64,000 bases of DNA. Origin: Mercurialis annua (lineage: Eukaryota > Streptophyta > Magnoliopsida > Malpighiales > Euphorbiaceae). A model generated the notes under the pieces. It ran no database searches and had not been told where the DNA came from. It saw only the letters and a list, made by a program, of their open reading frames with translations. The stretch spans positions 48,593,651 through 48,657,650 of the forward strand of contig NC_065571.1 in NCBI RefSeq assembly GCF_937616625.2. Reading direction: 5' to 3'. A program made the position numbers and the translations under genes. Positions 23,722 through 33,780 of the stretch are shown piece after piece (within the stretch, counting starts at the first letter, position 1; every line of letters begins with the position of its first letter).

Positions 23722-24224
23722 GGCCTAATGTCTTAAAAAACCCCGACCTTTTAGCCCCTTTTCAATCATACCCTGACGTTGAAAATTTGTCAATTTTACC
23801 CTATTTTGAATTTTTGTGTTTCAATTGTACCCTGAAAAATTAAATTAACGTCTTTTGCGTTTGGAAATTTGTTTAAAACATTCTCCATGTCTAGCATATA
23901 TTGATTGTATATTTTTAAAATTTATTTAAATTTAGTTAAATTAATTAAGAATTTAAATTAGTGTTAATTTGATTATGATTTTTAGTTAGTTTTTAAAAAT
24001 AAAAGACTTATTTGTACTTTTTTGAATAAAAAAGAATTTAATTTCATGTTTAGACTTAATTAATTGAATGATTTCATCGTTTAAGTAGAAAAATTAACAA
24101 AAATTAAAATATTGGAGTACAATTGAAAACGGAAAATTCAAAGTGGGTAAAATTGACAAATTTTCAACGTCGGGGTAGAATTGAAAAAAAGTTTAAAGGT
24201 GGGGGTTTTTTGAGTGATTAGGCC
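23722..24224. mobile_element. Mutator-like MITE, 503 bp (GGCCTAAT ends)
   Basis: The left end is GGCCTAATGTCTTAAAAAAC and the right end is the inverted form GGCCTAATCACTCAAAAAAC. Long imperfect inverted termini of about 100 bp contain the words TCAATTTTACCC and GACGTTGAAAATTTG. A perfect 9-bp direct repeat TATAATAAA flanks it (23713-23721 and 24225-24233). There is no coding capacity. The element at 61086-61590 is a near-identical copy in the opposite orientation. Confidence 0.9.
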
Positions 24225-24309
24225 TATAATAAATAAGCAATTTTTTTAATTTTTTTCTTCATAGGTTAAAATTTATCAACGAAACGCATGTCCAATTCTA
24301 CCAAGAAAA

Positions 24310-24830
24310 AGTGGAACCGGCTTGAAACCGCCTAAGAGACGGTTCCATGACGGTTCGGAACCGGACGGTTCCGGTTCCGGTTCCGGTTTAGGACGGTTTA
24401 AAAAAAAATTAAAAAAAAATTAAAATTTAATTACTAAAAAATGTAATTTAACAATAAAATAACTCACAGAGATAATATTACAAGAAAATAAATTCTTCTT
24501 TCTTTTAAATTAAAATGTCAATCCAAAATTTAACTAAAACAAATATAACATATATTTTATTGTAAAAGTAAATATATTATATGGTAAAGATATAATATAT
24601 ATATTAAAAATATACAATATATATTTTTTATCAACGGGTTCGACCCTTGAACCGCCGGTTCCGACCCGGAACCGCCGGTTCACAGTTCAACAAATATGGA
24701 ACCGGCCCGGAACCGCCCTTTATACGGTTCCGGGCCGGTTCCGGGTTTGACCGGTTCCAGGCCGGATTTGACCGGGCCGGTTTCGGGCCAGTTCACGGGC
24801 TGACCCGGCCCATGGCCACCTCTATATGTG
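24310..24830. other. GGTTCCGG/CCGGTT-rich transposon-like stretch
   Basis: Two clusters of GGAACCG and GGTTCCGG words (about 24325-24400 and 24635-24815) flank a very AT-rich middle. The right side ends GGCCCATGGCCACCTCTATA, which looks like the terminus of a hAT-type non-autonomous element, but a matching left end and target duplication were not found. A 63-codon frame at 24647-24838 is a by-product of the repeats. Confidence 0.4.
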
Positions 24831-24914
24831 ATCACTAATTATCCTTCATGTTAGCAACTAATTAAACATTATAATCACTGATGATTACACCTCTTTGTAT
24901 CTTAATCAGCGACA

Positions 24915-25280
24915 TATTCTACTTGTTTCTTTTATCATTAATTTTTGTGATTAATTATTGAGCTTTCTTTAAGTGTATGGTTCAAAATTCTTATTATGGC
25001 ATGAAAGTTTATATGAAAATGTTATGCACCTAACTCATACATGTTCTTTTACTACAATCTCAAATTGGGTTTAGGGTTTTGTTACAATTTTTTTGTAATT
25101 ACTGGACTAATATGTATCACATTAATTAATTACTTGTTAGTTTGATTTAATCGTCCATTTCGGTTTATTATATTTATAATGGTTGCATTTTATTTATGTA
25201 AGCTTATCGGTTAATTTTTTGAGTTTCCAGCTGCATTACATAATGCTCAAAATGTTTTTTTTTTTTTTGAAGTTAGACTT
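24915..25280 (+). promoter_or_regulatory. Duplicated upstream region of copy B, now cut off by the LINE
   Basis: Blocks such as TTAATTAATTACTT-TTAGTTTGATTTAATC and CTGCATTACATAATG occur in the same order here and at about 21190-21480 upstream of copy A. The similarity resumes on the far side of the LINE at 30821. This is therefore the ancestral upstream region of copy B, displaced by about 5.5 kb. Which parts act as a promoter cannot be told. Confidence 0.65.
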
Positions 25281-25296
25281 AATTTGTTAATGTTTT
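25281..25296. repeat. Left target-site duplication of the LINE
   Basis: AATTTGTTAATGTTTT, identical to 30821-30836 on the other side of the LINE. It merges with the poly(T) that represents the LINE poly(A) tail, so its right limit is uncertain by a few bases. Confidence 0.9.
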
Positions 25297-25321
25297 TTTT
25301 TTGACAATCAAAGGACTTATA

Positions 25322-28300
25322 TTAATTTAAATCAGCCAACAATACATCAGAGATAAAATAGGGAGGATCATCTGACCAATCCCTTCGTCCTGGCATAGAA
25401 TTCGTTGCTCTCGCCATATGGTGAGCCACACGATTCGCAGAACGATAGGCAAAACTAACCTTGACATTATCCAAGGTTTCCAAAATACTAAGACAATCAA
25501 ATAAAAAGCAACAGAGAGCCGATATAGGATGAATCTCTGTCTTTAATAATTTGACAATTTGGAGACAGTCCACTTCCACCACAATTCTTCCTCTACAGCA
25601 ATCTTTAATCCAAGACAGCGCTTCCAATAATGCCCAGGCTTCAGCAACAACCGGATCAAGCTTCTCCATTCTTGTATTAGTAACAGCCGTAATCCAACCT
25701 CCTCTATGGTCTCTAACAACAGCAGCGCAGCCTGTTCTCGGGGTCGAGTTGAAACACGCAGCATCGACATTGATCTTTAAACAACCTTCGTTAGGAGTTT
25801 CCCATGTAGTAGCGCCACCTTCAAAGTCTTTGTTCAGCACACTGGCCATAGGAGCTTTCTGAACTGCTTGCCAATGGTGTAGAATTTTAGTAGCTCTATT
25901 CACCACCTGCTTTGAAGTTTCTTTAACTTTATTCCACAATAAGTTGTTTCTAGCCTGCCAAACACTCCACATCACCATGACACAAATAGTTTTCTTCTCT
26001 TTATATCTACCTCCATCTAACCAGCTGAAGAATTCCAAAACAGAATTCCAGACACGATTATTGCATTGAATACCTACCAGCAACAAACAACTAGAAACAA
26101 AGGCACAATTACAAAACAAATGGGGTACAGACTCAGCATCACTCTCGCACAATAAACAAATGCTTGAGACATCACATTTTTTTGCCTTAAGTGCATCTAG
26201 CGTTGGCAACCAGTTTCGCATCCCTCTCCACAAGAACGTTTTGCACTTAGTAGGGATCTTACTATGCCATAACCAGCTCCAGAAATTCACATCTCCCACC
26301 ACTTCATCACTCTTGTCACCATAAGAAACTCTATAAGCACTCTTCACAGTGAACTCCCCTCGAACTTCAGGAAGCCAAGTTATCTTATCATCAAGGTCAC
26401 TATTCAGCAGGGCAATCTTCTTAATCTTCTCTCTGTCTGAGTAGCAAAATAAATCTGTCAAAATAGTTTCATTCCACCTTCTACACCCTTGCTCTTCAAT
26501 CAACAAAGTATTCACCATCTCAGATTTCACGGGTTCTGGTAAAACAGATTCCACATAGCCAAATTCACTATCTGGAAGCCAAGGATCATGCCCAATGCGA
26601 ATGGAATTACCCCTACCCACTCTCCATCTAGTACCTTTCCGAATAATCTCCTGGGCAGCCAACAAGCTTCTCCAAACGTAACTTGGATTGGAGCCCATCT
26701 TAGCATTTAAAAAATCAGATTCGTAAAAGTATTTAGCAGAGAATACCTTACTTACTAGGGAGTTTGGAGAATTTATAAAACGCCACCCTTGTTTCCCGAG
26801 CATAGCTAGATTGAAATCTCGAAGCCTTTTAAATCCCATTCCACCTAACTTTTTCGGAAGGCACAGATTACTCCATTTGCTCCAATTAATCCCTCTCGAT
26901 TCCCCCGTCTTTTTGGATCCCCACCAAAAAGAGTTCAACATCTTCTCAATATCATCACAAATACTAGAAGGGATAAGAAACACATTAAAATAATAATTAG
27001 GTATTGCTTGCAAGACAGTCTTTATTAATAGTTCTCTCCCTGCACTAGAAAGAAATTGATGCTTCCATCCTTGGATTCGAGTCCAGATTTTACTCTTGAG
27101 CATGCCAAAAACAGCATTCTTGCTTCTACCAATCATGAAAGGCAGGCCCAGATAAGACCCATCAGACTTCATATCAATAACACCCAACATCCTCTTCATA
27201 TCCTCCATACAATCATTCTCCACATTTCTACTAAAAAATATAGAGGATTTAGAGTAGTTAACCATTTGGCCAGAACATTCCGCATAGATTCTCAACACCT
27301 CTTGTATCTGCTCGGTCTCTCTGACATTGGCTTTAAAGAAAAGCAAACAATCATCTGCGAAGAACAAATGAGAAATAGAGGGAGCCCTTCTGCAAATTTT
27401 AACACCATGAATAAGGCCCAATCTTTCCTTGTTCTGAATCATCAAACTCAAACCTTCAGCGCACAAAATAAAAAGATATGGGGAGAGGGGGTCTCCCTGT
27501 CTCAATCCACGTTCAGGAATAATATGGCCTACTTCATTCCCATTATGAACCACAAAGTACTTAACAGATGATATACACTGCCAAATCAGCTCAGTAAATT
27601 TAATGCCAAAACCGAAAGCAATCAACATGTTTTTCAAGAAAATCCATTCTACTCTGTCATAAGCTTTAGACATGTCAATTTTAAGAGCAGCAAACCCATT
27701 CTTACCTTGCCTTTTCCTCTTAAGATAATGCATAGTTTCATAGGCAATAAGAACATTATCGCTAATTAACCTACCTTTGACAAAAGCACTTTGACTATCT
27801 GAAACAATGTCAGGCATGATAAATTTCATTCTATTTGCTAAAACTTTTGAGACAATTTTATAGAAAACATTGCAAAGAGATATAGGGCGAAACTCACACA
27901 TTTTTGTCGGATTATTTTGTTTGGGAATCAAAGTGATTGCTGTATCGTTCATACCTCCATATGCCTCTCCGTTTTGAATAAAGTTATTCACAGCCCTAAC
28001 AAGGTCTGTTTTGACTATGCTCCAATAATGTTGGTAAAAAGCAGGAGTTAGACCATCCATACCGGGAGATTTATCCCCCTGCATACTGAAAACAGCCTTC
28101 TTCACCTCGTCTTCAGACACAGTAGCTGTAAGACTATCAACATCCTCAACTCTCCTCCCAGACACCAGACTCACGATTCTATCGTCTGTCACCACAGTAG
28201 ATTTAAACAGTGTTTGGAAGTAGTCCAACATAAGAGAATCCATGCCATTACCCCATTCGAACCACTCTCCAACATCATTTTGGAGTTTGGAGATAGAGTT

Positions 28301-29398
28301 TTTTCTCTTCCGAATCGAAGCTGCTCTATGAAAAAAACGAGTATTAGCATCTCCAGATTTGTACCAAAAATTTTTTGATCTCTGCTTCCAATACGCCTGT
28401 TCTTGACCCTGCACATGAATCAAATCTTCTACAGCTTCCTTAAAAGACCGGATGCCCCCAGAGTCAGTCCTCCACCTCAAGCAGGCTACTTTGGCTTTTA
28501 GCGTTTTGATACGTTTATGGAACTTCATGGCTTTTTCTCGACCCCAGCTCTCTAGAGACTTTCCAACACTATCAATTTTTCCTTTTATGTTATTATGAGG
28601 CACCCCATTCCAGCTATCTTCTACTATATTTCTGCAATCTTTTTCATGGATCCACAGGCTTTCAAATTTGAAACGAAAATTCTTTTTCTGAATTATAACT
28701 TCAGCCAGTCTTACTATAATAGGCAAATGATCTGAGGCCACACAATCAATAGAAGCCACTCTAGCCTTCGGAAACAACGTACACCACTCGGCACTTCCAA
28801 AAGCTCGGTCTAGCTTCTCTTGAACCCACCCTGCGCTTCCTCTTCCTCTCTCCCAGGTCCAAGGGTATCCTTCCATACCCAAATCTATAAGGCCAGCTGA
28901 GTCAATTGCATCCCTAAAACCTTCAAACAACCAATTTGGGTGAGGGATACTCCCCTTCTTCTCACTTGCATCCAGCAAGTCATTAAAGTCACCTAAGCAA
29001 CACCAAGGTCTATCGGCCGTGGAAGCTAGATTTTTAATAAGCTGCCAAGACTCTTTTCGTTTCCCTCTATCAGGGTTACCATAATAACCCGTCATTCTCC
29101 ATCTCACACCAGCAACAATCTCGACATTTACATCAATGAAAAATCTTGAGAAGCTACGAAGACTAACATTCACCACGCCCTTCCACATTAAGGCCAGCCC
29201 ACCGCTATGCCCTATGCAATCCACCACAAAGGACCCATCAAAGCCCAATTTCTTTTTAACACTCTCCACATTTTCTCTTTTACATAAGGTTTCTAAAAGA
29301 AAAACAATATCTGGCTTAGTCTCATTTATAAGCCCAATTAGGGCCTGAACCGTTCGTGGGTTGCCAAGCCCACGACAGTTCCAAGATAAGAGACTCAT
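25322..29398 (-). CDS. LINE ORF2: endonuclease, reverse transcriptase, RNase H
   Basis: 1358-aa open frame. Domains in order: an APE-type endonuclease at about 1-230, beginning SLLSWNCRGLGNPRTV with GHSGGLALMW, LGDFND and the catalytic-type SDHLPI at 222-227; reverse transcriptase at about 480-760 with KIDMSKAYDRVEW (573-585), RGLRQGDPLSPYLF and the active-site FADD at 680-683; a zf-RVT-like Cys/His region around 1050-1090 (KCDVSSICLLC, HLFCNC); and a C-terminal RNase H (RVT_3 type) at about 1190-1330 with INVDAAC, AEAWALLEAL, VEVDC and SANRVAHHMA. The enzyme nicks target DNA and primes reverse transcription of its own RNA in the nucleus. Its ATG overlaps the ORF1 stop as ATGA, so translation is probably coupled to ORF1 termination. 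No disabling change was seen. Confidence 0.95.
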   Translation of the reverse strand: MSLLSWNCRGLGNPRTVQALIGLINETKPDIVFLLETLCKRENVESVKKKLGFDGSFVVDCIGHSGGLALMWKGVVNVSLRSFSRFFIDVNVEIVAGVRWRMTGYYGNPDRGKRKESWQLIKNLASTADRPWCCLGDFNDLLDASEKKGSIPHPNWLFEGFRDAIDSAGLIDLGMEGYPWTWERGRGSAGWVQEKLDRAFGSAEWCTLFPKARVASIDCVASDHLPIIVRLAEVIIQKKNFRFKFESLWIHEKDCRNIVEDSWNGVPHNNIKGKIDSVGKSLESWGREKAMKFHKRIKTLKAKVACLRWRTDSGGIRSFKEAVEDLIHVQGQEQAYWKQRSKNFWYKSGDANTRFFHRAASIRKRKNSISKLQNDVGEWFEWGNGMDSLMLDYFQTLFKSTVVTDDRIVSLVSGRRVEDVDSLTATVSEDEVKKAVFSMQGDKSPGMDGLTPAFYQHYWSIVKTDLVRAVNNFIQNGEAYGGMNDTAITLIPKQNNPTKMCEFRPISLCNVFYKIVSKVLANRMKFIMPDIVSDSQSAFVKGRLISDNVLIAYETMHYLKRKRQGKNGFAALKIDMSKAYDRVEWIFLKNMLIAFGFGIKFTELIWQCISSVKYFVVHNGNEVGHIIPERGLRQGDPLSPYLFILCAEGLSLMIQNKERLGLIHGVKICRRAPSISHLFFADDCLLFFKANVRETEQIQEVLRIYAECSGQMVNYSKSSIFFSRNVENDCMEDMKRMLGVIDMKSDGSYLGLPFMIGRSKNAVFGMLKSKIWTRIQGWKHQFLSSAGRELLIKTVLQAIPNYYFNVFLIPSSICDDIEKMLNSFWWGSKKTGESRGINWSKWSNLCLPKKLGGMGFKRLRDFNLAMLGKQGWRFINSPNSLVSKVFSAKYFYESDFLNAKMGSNPSYVWRSLLAAQEIIRKGTRWRVGRGNSIRIGHDPWLPDSEFGYVESVLPEPVKSEMVNTLLIEEQGCRRWNETILTDLFCYSDREKIKKIALLNSDLDDKITWLPEVRGEFTVKSAYRVSYGDKSDEVVGDVNFWSWLWHSKIPTKCKTFLWRGMRNWLPTLDALKAKKCDVSSICLLCESDAESVPHLFCNCAFVSSCLLLVGIQCNNRVWNSVLEFFSWLDGGRYKEKKTICVMVMWSVWQARNNLLWNKVKETSKQVVNRATKILHHWQAVQKAPMASVLNKDFEGGATTWETPNEGCLKINVDAACFNSTPRTGCAAVVRDHRGGWITAVTNTRMEKLDPVVAEAWALLEALSWIKDCCRGRIVVEVDCLQIVKLLKTEIHPISALCCFLFDCLSILETLDNVKVSFAYRSANRVAHHMARATNSMPGRRDWSDDPPYFISDVLLADLN

Positions 29399-30600
29399 TG
29401 GTTCTGGCAGGCCTGGTCTATGCCAAAGCCCGCCCCATAACCGTTTTTTGAATGAACGGTATCATTTCTTTCCATATTATCCATACTGCCATCTTTTTCC
29501 ACAATATTTTCTACGACATGCACTGTCACCAGCTTGCCATCACTAATCCGTTTCCTTTTTGGTTCTCCTACAATCATTCCATCATCATCGCTAATAACCA
29601 TATCAGAATTATCTTTCAAAATAGGATCTGATTCAAGTAAGGATATATTTTCCTCATTTGAATTTTTATTCTTCCCACCAGAAAAATCTCCAACCAGATT
29701 CTCTCCCCTTTCCTGCCCTGATTTTGTGGGATTACCAAAACAGGTCATCGTCTCCCTCCTCTCAGCTTTCGTTACCACCTTTTCTCTAAGCCATCTATTA
29801 CCAGCAGACTGTTGTAGTTTCCTGTTCGTCGCACGTAACTCTCCTGAATAAGCCAATGATATCTCCTCAGGATTACACCTCAATCTTCTTCTACAAAAAC
29901 CATCTGAATGGCCTATAATGCCACAAATGAAGCAAAAAACTCCCAACCGCTCGTACTTGAAAGTCAATTCAGTCCATTGACCCCCCTGTTTTTTAATTCT
30001 CATCGAACTCGTTAATGGCTTCAGGACATCAATGGTGATACGAATTCGCATAAACTTCCTCCCCCCTCCTAGGAAATTATTTGGATCTGCTTGTATGAAC
30101 TCACCAGCATGATTTCCAATACTTCTTGCTATTTTTTCACTCATAAATCCAACTGGTAACTTGTAAACCTGGAGCCAAATGTCAAGTTTATTTAGTTTAA
30201 CCGTTGCTGGATCTTCCCCATCCTTAATACGATGAAGAATGAGATTATGATTATCAAAAGACCACGGGCCACCCTCCATAACTCTCTTAATATCAATCTC
30301 ATGGTAGAATTGAAATAAATATCTAGGGTTCTGACCCTCCTCATCACTCTCAATTTCAGTAATACAAACACCCTGAAGGGGCCTCCACACTTGAGACATG
30401 GTATTTCTCAGAGCTCTAAAATTGACAACTTTATCGCATGCCAATGTACCCACTAGACAGCAGCTCATATCAACCTCCTCATCGTCATTCACCTCTTCAT
30501 CATCTATCACCAGCTCTAAAATACGATTGTTGAGATCATTCTGGGTATCCACCTCCTGGATCGTACCATTCTCCACCTCCATAACCTCAATACCTTCCAT
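29395..30600 (-). CDS. LINE ORF1: DUF4283 / zinc-knuckle RNA-binding protein
   Basis: 401-aa frame starting MEGIEVMEVENG. An in-frame ATG 28 codons upstream (30684) would add a hydrophobic stretch unlike this family, so the internal start is preferred. An acidic N-terminus is followed by a DUF4283 domain at about 45-130 (GGPWSFDNHNLILHRI), a DUF4283-associated segment (IWLQVYKLPVGFMSEKIARSIG), a CCHC knuckle CX2CX4HX4C at 223-236, and a hydrophilic C-terminus. Such proteins bind LINE RNA to form the retrotransposition particle. The stop TGA overlaps the ORF2 start. Confidence 0.9.
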   Translation of the reverse strand: MEGIEVMEVENGTIQEVDTQNDLNNRILELVIDDEEVNDDEEVDMSCCLVGTLACDKVVNFRALRNTMSQVWRPLQGVCITEIESDEEGQNPRYLFQFYHEIDIKRVMEGGPWSFDNHNLILHRIKDGEDPATVKLNKLDIWLQVYKLPVGFMSEKIARSIGNHAGEFIQADPNNFLGGGRKFMRIRITIDVLKPLTSSMRIKKQGGQWTELTFKYERLGVFCFICGIIGHSDGFCRRRLRCNPEEISLAYSGELRATNRKLQQSAGNRWLREKVVTKAERRETMTCFGNPTKSGQERGENLVGDFSGGKNKNSNEENISLLESDPILKDNSDMVISDDDGMIVGEPKRKRISDGKLVTVHVVENIVEKDGSMDNMERNDTVHSKNGYGAGFGIDQACQNQ

Positions 30601-30820
30601 AATGTTAGCAGTAGGAGAACCAAAAATCAGAGCAACAAGAAGAAAAACTGACACCGAAAGGTTAGGCAAGATAAAATACTCCAAACTGGTAGGAGAGATA
30701 ACAACTTGTCACTAAGAACAAGAGAAAGCGCTGTCACAAGGGACAGAAAATGGTTAAATTTCTATATCTATTTTTCAGCGACACTCAGCTTTTAGAGCGT
30801 AGCAACTAGCAGTGACGATC

Positions 30821-30836
30821 AATTTGTTAATGTTTT
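30821..30836. repeat. Right target-site duplication of the LINE
   Basis: AATTTGTTAATGTTTT, identical to 25281-25296. It is followed directly by TAGAAAGTTTATTTTGC, which matches the sequence just upstream of copy A (TTAGAAAGTTAGTTTTCGC), so this is original flank and not LINE sequence. Confidence 0.9.
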
Positions 30837-30881
30837 AGAAAGTTTATTTTGCACTTAATTTTATAAATCAAATGTAGGATA

Positions 30882-32272
30882 ATGGAGGATAGCGATGGAT
30901 ATGAAGATGACTATGAGGATAATTATTATGGAGGATTCGATGGCGGGGATGATTATCATGGAGGATTCTATGGTGGGGATGATTATCATGGAGGATCTGT
31001 TTTCGAAGAAGAGTACAATGGAAAATCTGATGTTCACGGGGGATCTCACGTCGATTATGATTTTTCTCCATCAAGCAAAGGTACTTCAGGAAGATGTTTG
31101 ATTTTTTTCATGTTGTTTTTGTGCTATTTGGATGTTTCAGTATGATTATTGGTACCAAATTTGGCCATCTTTCATTTTCACTTTTCAGGCATCTCTATTA
31201 TGATTAGGATTTTTGTTGTAAGTATGCAGAATTTATGTTATATTGCACCGTGCTTGACGTATAAAATAAGTATTTCGAATTATGCAATTTGTTAGTCAAA
31301 AAAATAGTTGGTTGCATCATGATTTAGCATTGCATATATTGGTTGTAAATTGACAATCCTTGCATTATGATACTGTGGAATGAACTTTGGAAAAATTTAT
31401 TGTGTGATTCGGTTTCCTATTACGTGAAAGTATTTTTATGATTTTCAACTCTCGTCAAATTTTCAAGCAAATGTTTGTTAAGTTGAGGCAATTTCTACCT
31501 TTTCCTGCTCGAAAATTCTTGTCTATACTATGCTTATAATGGACCGCTCTTACATAAATGAACACTCCAATTTAAAGATATCGGAGTTTTTTTGAGAGAA
31601 GTCCATGAAAGATTCAGTCTAGGCGAAAAAAAATCCCTTGTTCCTAGTGCACGAGTCCCTTTCATTTATTTATGAATATGACATTAGCATTCCATTAGAT
31701 TTTTTGATTGCTTATGTTGCATCCTATAGCTGTAAATAAGATGTAGCGGCGGCTAATGCCTGTAGTTTTTTGCTTTCTAATTCAGGTCATTAAATGTTTA
31801 GTTGGTTTGTATTGCATATCTTCTTCACAAATGCATTCCTTTTATATGATTTCTGCAACGAGTTCTCTCTCTGAAATTTGTGTTAATGATTTATCACATA
31901 GGTTATTCCGAGGTTATGCCAAATATCTATAGAGAAAGCTCAAATGCATATGGAAATGACATAACTCTGAGGCAGTCCTATAATCAGCAATGCACTATAA
32001 GGAATAACATTGTGGAAAAGCAGACCGGTTCTTACGTGCGTACAACCAAGAGAGATACTTGTTCTTCTGGCGATGTATTCAAGGAAAGGTCCACCGGAAG
32101 AATTGGATACAAGGATGAGTACAAAACTACCACAACTGTCAAGGTTGGGGACAAAAGGGGCTATTCTGAGTACCAGACGGAAGAGAAGTTCCGTAGGGTC
32201 GATTACGGAATTAGCAGTGCTGGTGGAAGCAGGGGAAAGAGTAGTTACTCCAGCAACAAGTATTTAAAATAG
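30882..32272 (+). CDS. Acidic repeat protein, copy B
   Basis: Two-exon model: 30882-31080 and 31902-32272, phase 1, giving 189 aa. Intron position and phase equal those of copy A. The N-terminus has only about two decapeptide units (GGFDGGDDYH, GGFYGGDDYH), with Tyr where copy A has Cys, then an acidic stretch ending DFSPSSKG. The C-terminal domain is well conserved: GYSEVMPN, QSYNQQCTIRNNIVEKQTGSY, TGRIGYKDEYKTTTT, GDKRGYSEYQTEEKFRRVDY, and ends in NKYLK like copy A (GKYLK). The start lies only 46 bp after the LINE target duplication, so its former upstream region is 5.5 kb away. Whether it is still expressed is open. The frame is intact, which argues for recent separation or continued function. 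Confidence 0.72.
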
Positions 32273-32519
32273 TTTCTATTTTGAGTATGTGTGCCTTATA
32301 TGGTATTCAGGATAAGGAAGTATCTAAAGTTAGGTAGTTTGTTAAGTTCTATTGTATAGTTATGGGGATCAAGTGTAGAACAATTAGCTTTTTTTGGGGT
32401 TTGCCTTATGTGTTTGTCTAATGTTTTTCTGAAATTTAGTTTTCTGCTAATAGTCTATTAACAGTTGCCTGTCAATAATTGTATGGCTTTGTTAATTTTG
32501 CTCTAATTAATTGCAAAGA

Positions 32520-33720
32520 TGGTGAATTTATGCTAGTGCTTAGCTACAGAAGAATTTTTTATTTAACATATGAACATTTAGTGTACAAGTTTAAACTAAA
32601 CCCGTTCTAGAGTTCATATTATTCGTTTTTATTTTTCTTGACCTTTAATGAATATTTTATATTTAAATAGCACTTCAACTATTTATTTAATACACATGTG
32701 GTCCTTTTAAATATATAACACTGTCGTTTCATGTTAATTAAAATGACGGTGTCTTTTGTAACTCCATTCATGAGCATACAAAATAAGTAGTTGAAAGACA
32801 GTTTAAAACCAAATATAATAAAAATTAATAATTCATGCTGGATTTATTTTTATATTTACGTAACTATTTGAACATGCAAGTTCTCAATAAGAAATACAGC
32901 CACGTTTAATTTTACACAATTTAAAAAGGGAAATTAATTTTATTATTTTACTCAGTTTTACATTTATAGTATTTGAATTTTACTAGAAAATAATACTGAC
33001 GAAGAAAGTATAAATTCTGAAACTATTTTTAAAAAATTAAATTAAATTTAAATGGTGATCTTTTGGGATGAAAAACACATTAAAATTTAATTATTTATTC
33101 TTTTTCCTTACTGAATACGGATAACTTTTTTGGTGATAAACAAGCAAGATATTTCTAGATGTTTACCTTATTTTTAAGGGTATCTCCAACCCGAAACCTA
33201 AAAGTAGCGTGTCATGCTAGTTTATTTTCTTACAGTGTTTTTGTTTCAAATTATTATCCAATATTTCATAGTAAACAGATATTGTATAATTTTTTGTACA
33301 TTTAATATTATTATTATATTTAAATATTTACTATTATCTATATTTATATTTTTAAATACATATATTCTCATCTATTAATATATTTGATAATTGTAATATT
33401 TATTTAATTTTCATTTTAATATTTAATATAATGTATAATTTATTGAAGAATATTATATTTATTTATTATATCTTTATTAATATAAATTGTTTTGGACTAA
33501 ATTATTAAAAATGTAATTGTATTGAATGAATAATTGGATTAAAATAAATATTTAAAAAGTTAACTATATAAATTATAATTAAAATTAATTAATTAATTAA
33601 TTAAAATATAAATTTATTTGAACAATGTAAATTTTTTAATTTTTTAATCATTTATAAATTTTAGTATAGGTTAACTATTGAATATGAATTTGGAGTAGGG
33701 GTGGGTATAAACCGGTTAAC
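32520..33720. other. AT-rich intergenic DNA
   Basis: No gene is supported. The similarity to the 3' flank of copy A (up to about 23680) ends near 32500, marking the right border of the duplicated segment. The remainder is low-complexity AT-rich DNA. Confidence 0.5.
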
Positions 33721-33780
33721 CGGTCCATAAAGATAATTTATAAACCGGTCTATAAAGGTAATTTATAAACCGGTCCATAT
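33721..33780. repeat. 25-bp tandem repeat (CGGTCCATAAAG type), about 2.4 copies
   Basis: CGGTCCATAAAGATAATTTA plus TAAAC, then CGGTCTATAAAGGTAATTTA plus TAAAC, then a partial CGGTCCATA. It is preceded by GGGGTGGGTATAAACCGGTT, which resembles a hAT-type terminus. From 33889 (GAGTGTTTATCCCACATAAC) a sequence resembles the terminus of the small element at 48449-48629. Confidence 0.8.

Larger units (their letters stand above)
25297..30820 (-). mobile_element. Full-length L1-type LINE, both ORFs open
   Basis: The element is about 5.5 kb and is flanked by a perfect 16-bp direct repeat AATTTGTTAATGTTTT at 25281-25296 and 30821-30836. Read on the - strand it has a 5' UTR of about 220 bp, ORF1 (30600-29395), ORF2 (29398-25322), a 3' UTR of only about 20 bp, then a poly(A) tail (T-run ending at 25302). 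Neither ORF contains a stop or frameshift. Intact ORFs and a perfect target duplication imply a young insertion. It sits in the upstream region of acidic repeat gene copy B, in opposite orientation to it. Confidence 0.95.

Noticed and set aside
24647..24838. 63-codon Arg/Phe/Gly-rich frame
   Set aside because: Made by repeated CCGGTTC words; no start context or homologue in sight.
26811..27571. Several + strand frames inside the LINE
   Set aside because: Shadows of ORF2 on the opposite strand.
25322..29398. Pararetrovirus or LTR-retrotransposon polymerase
   Set aside because: FADD reverse transcriptase with N-terminal APE endonuclease, no protease or integrase, poly(A) tail and 16-bp target duplication identify a LINE.
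30601..30684. 28-codon N-terminal extension of LINE ORF1 that looks like a signal peptide
   Set aside because: A secreted ORF1 makes no sense for this family; the internal ATG gives the usual acidic N-terminus.
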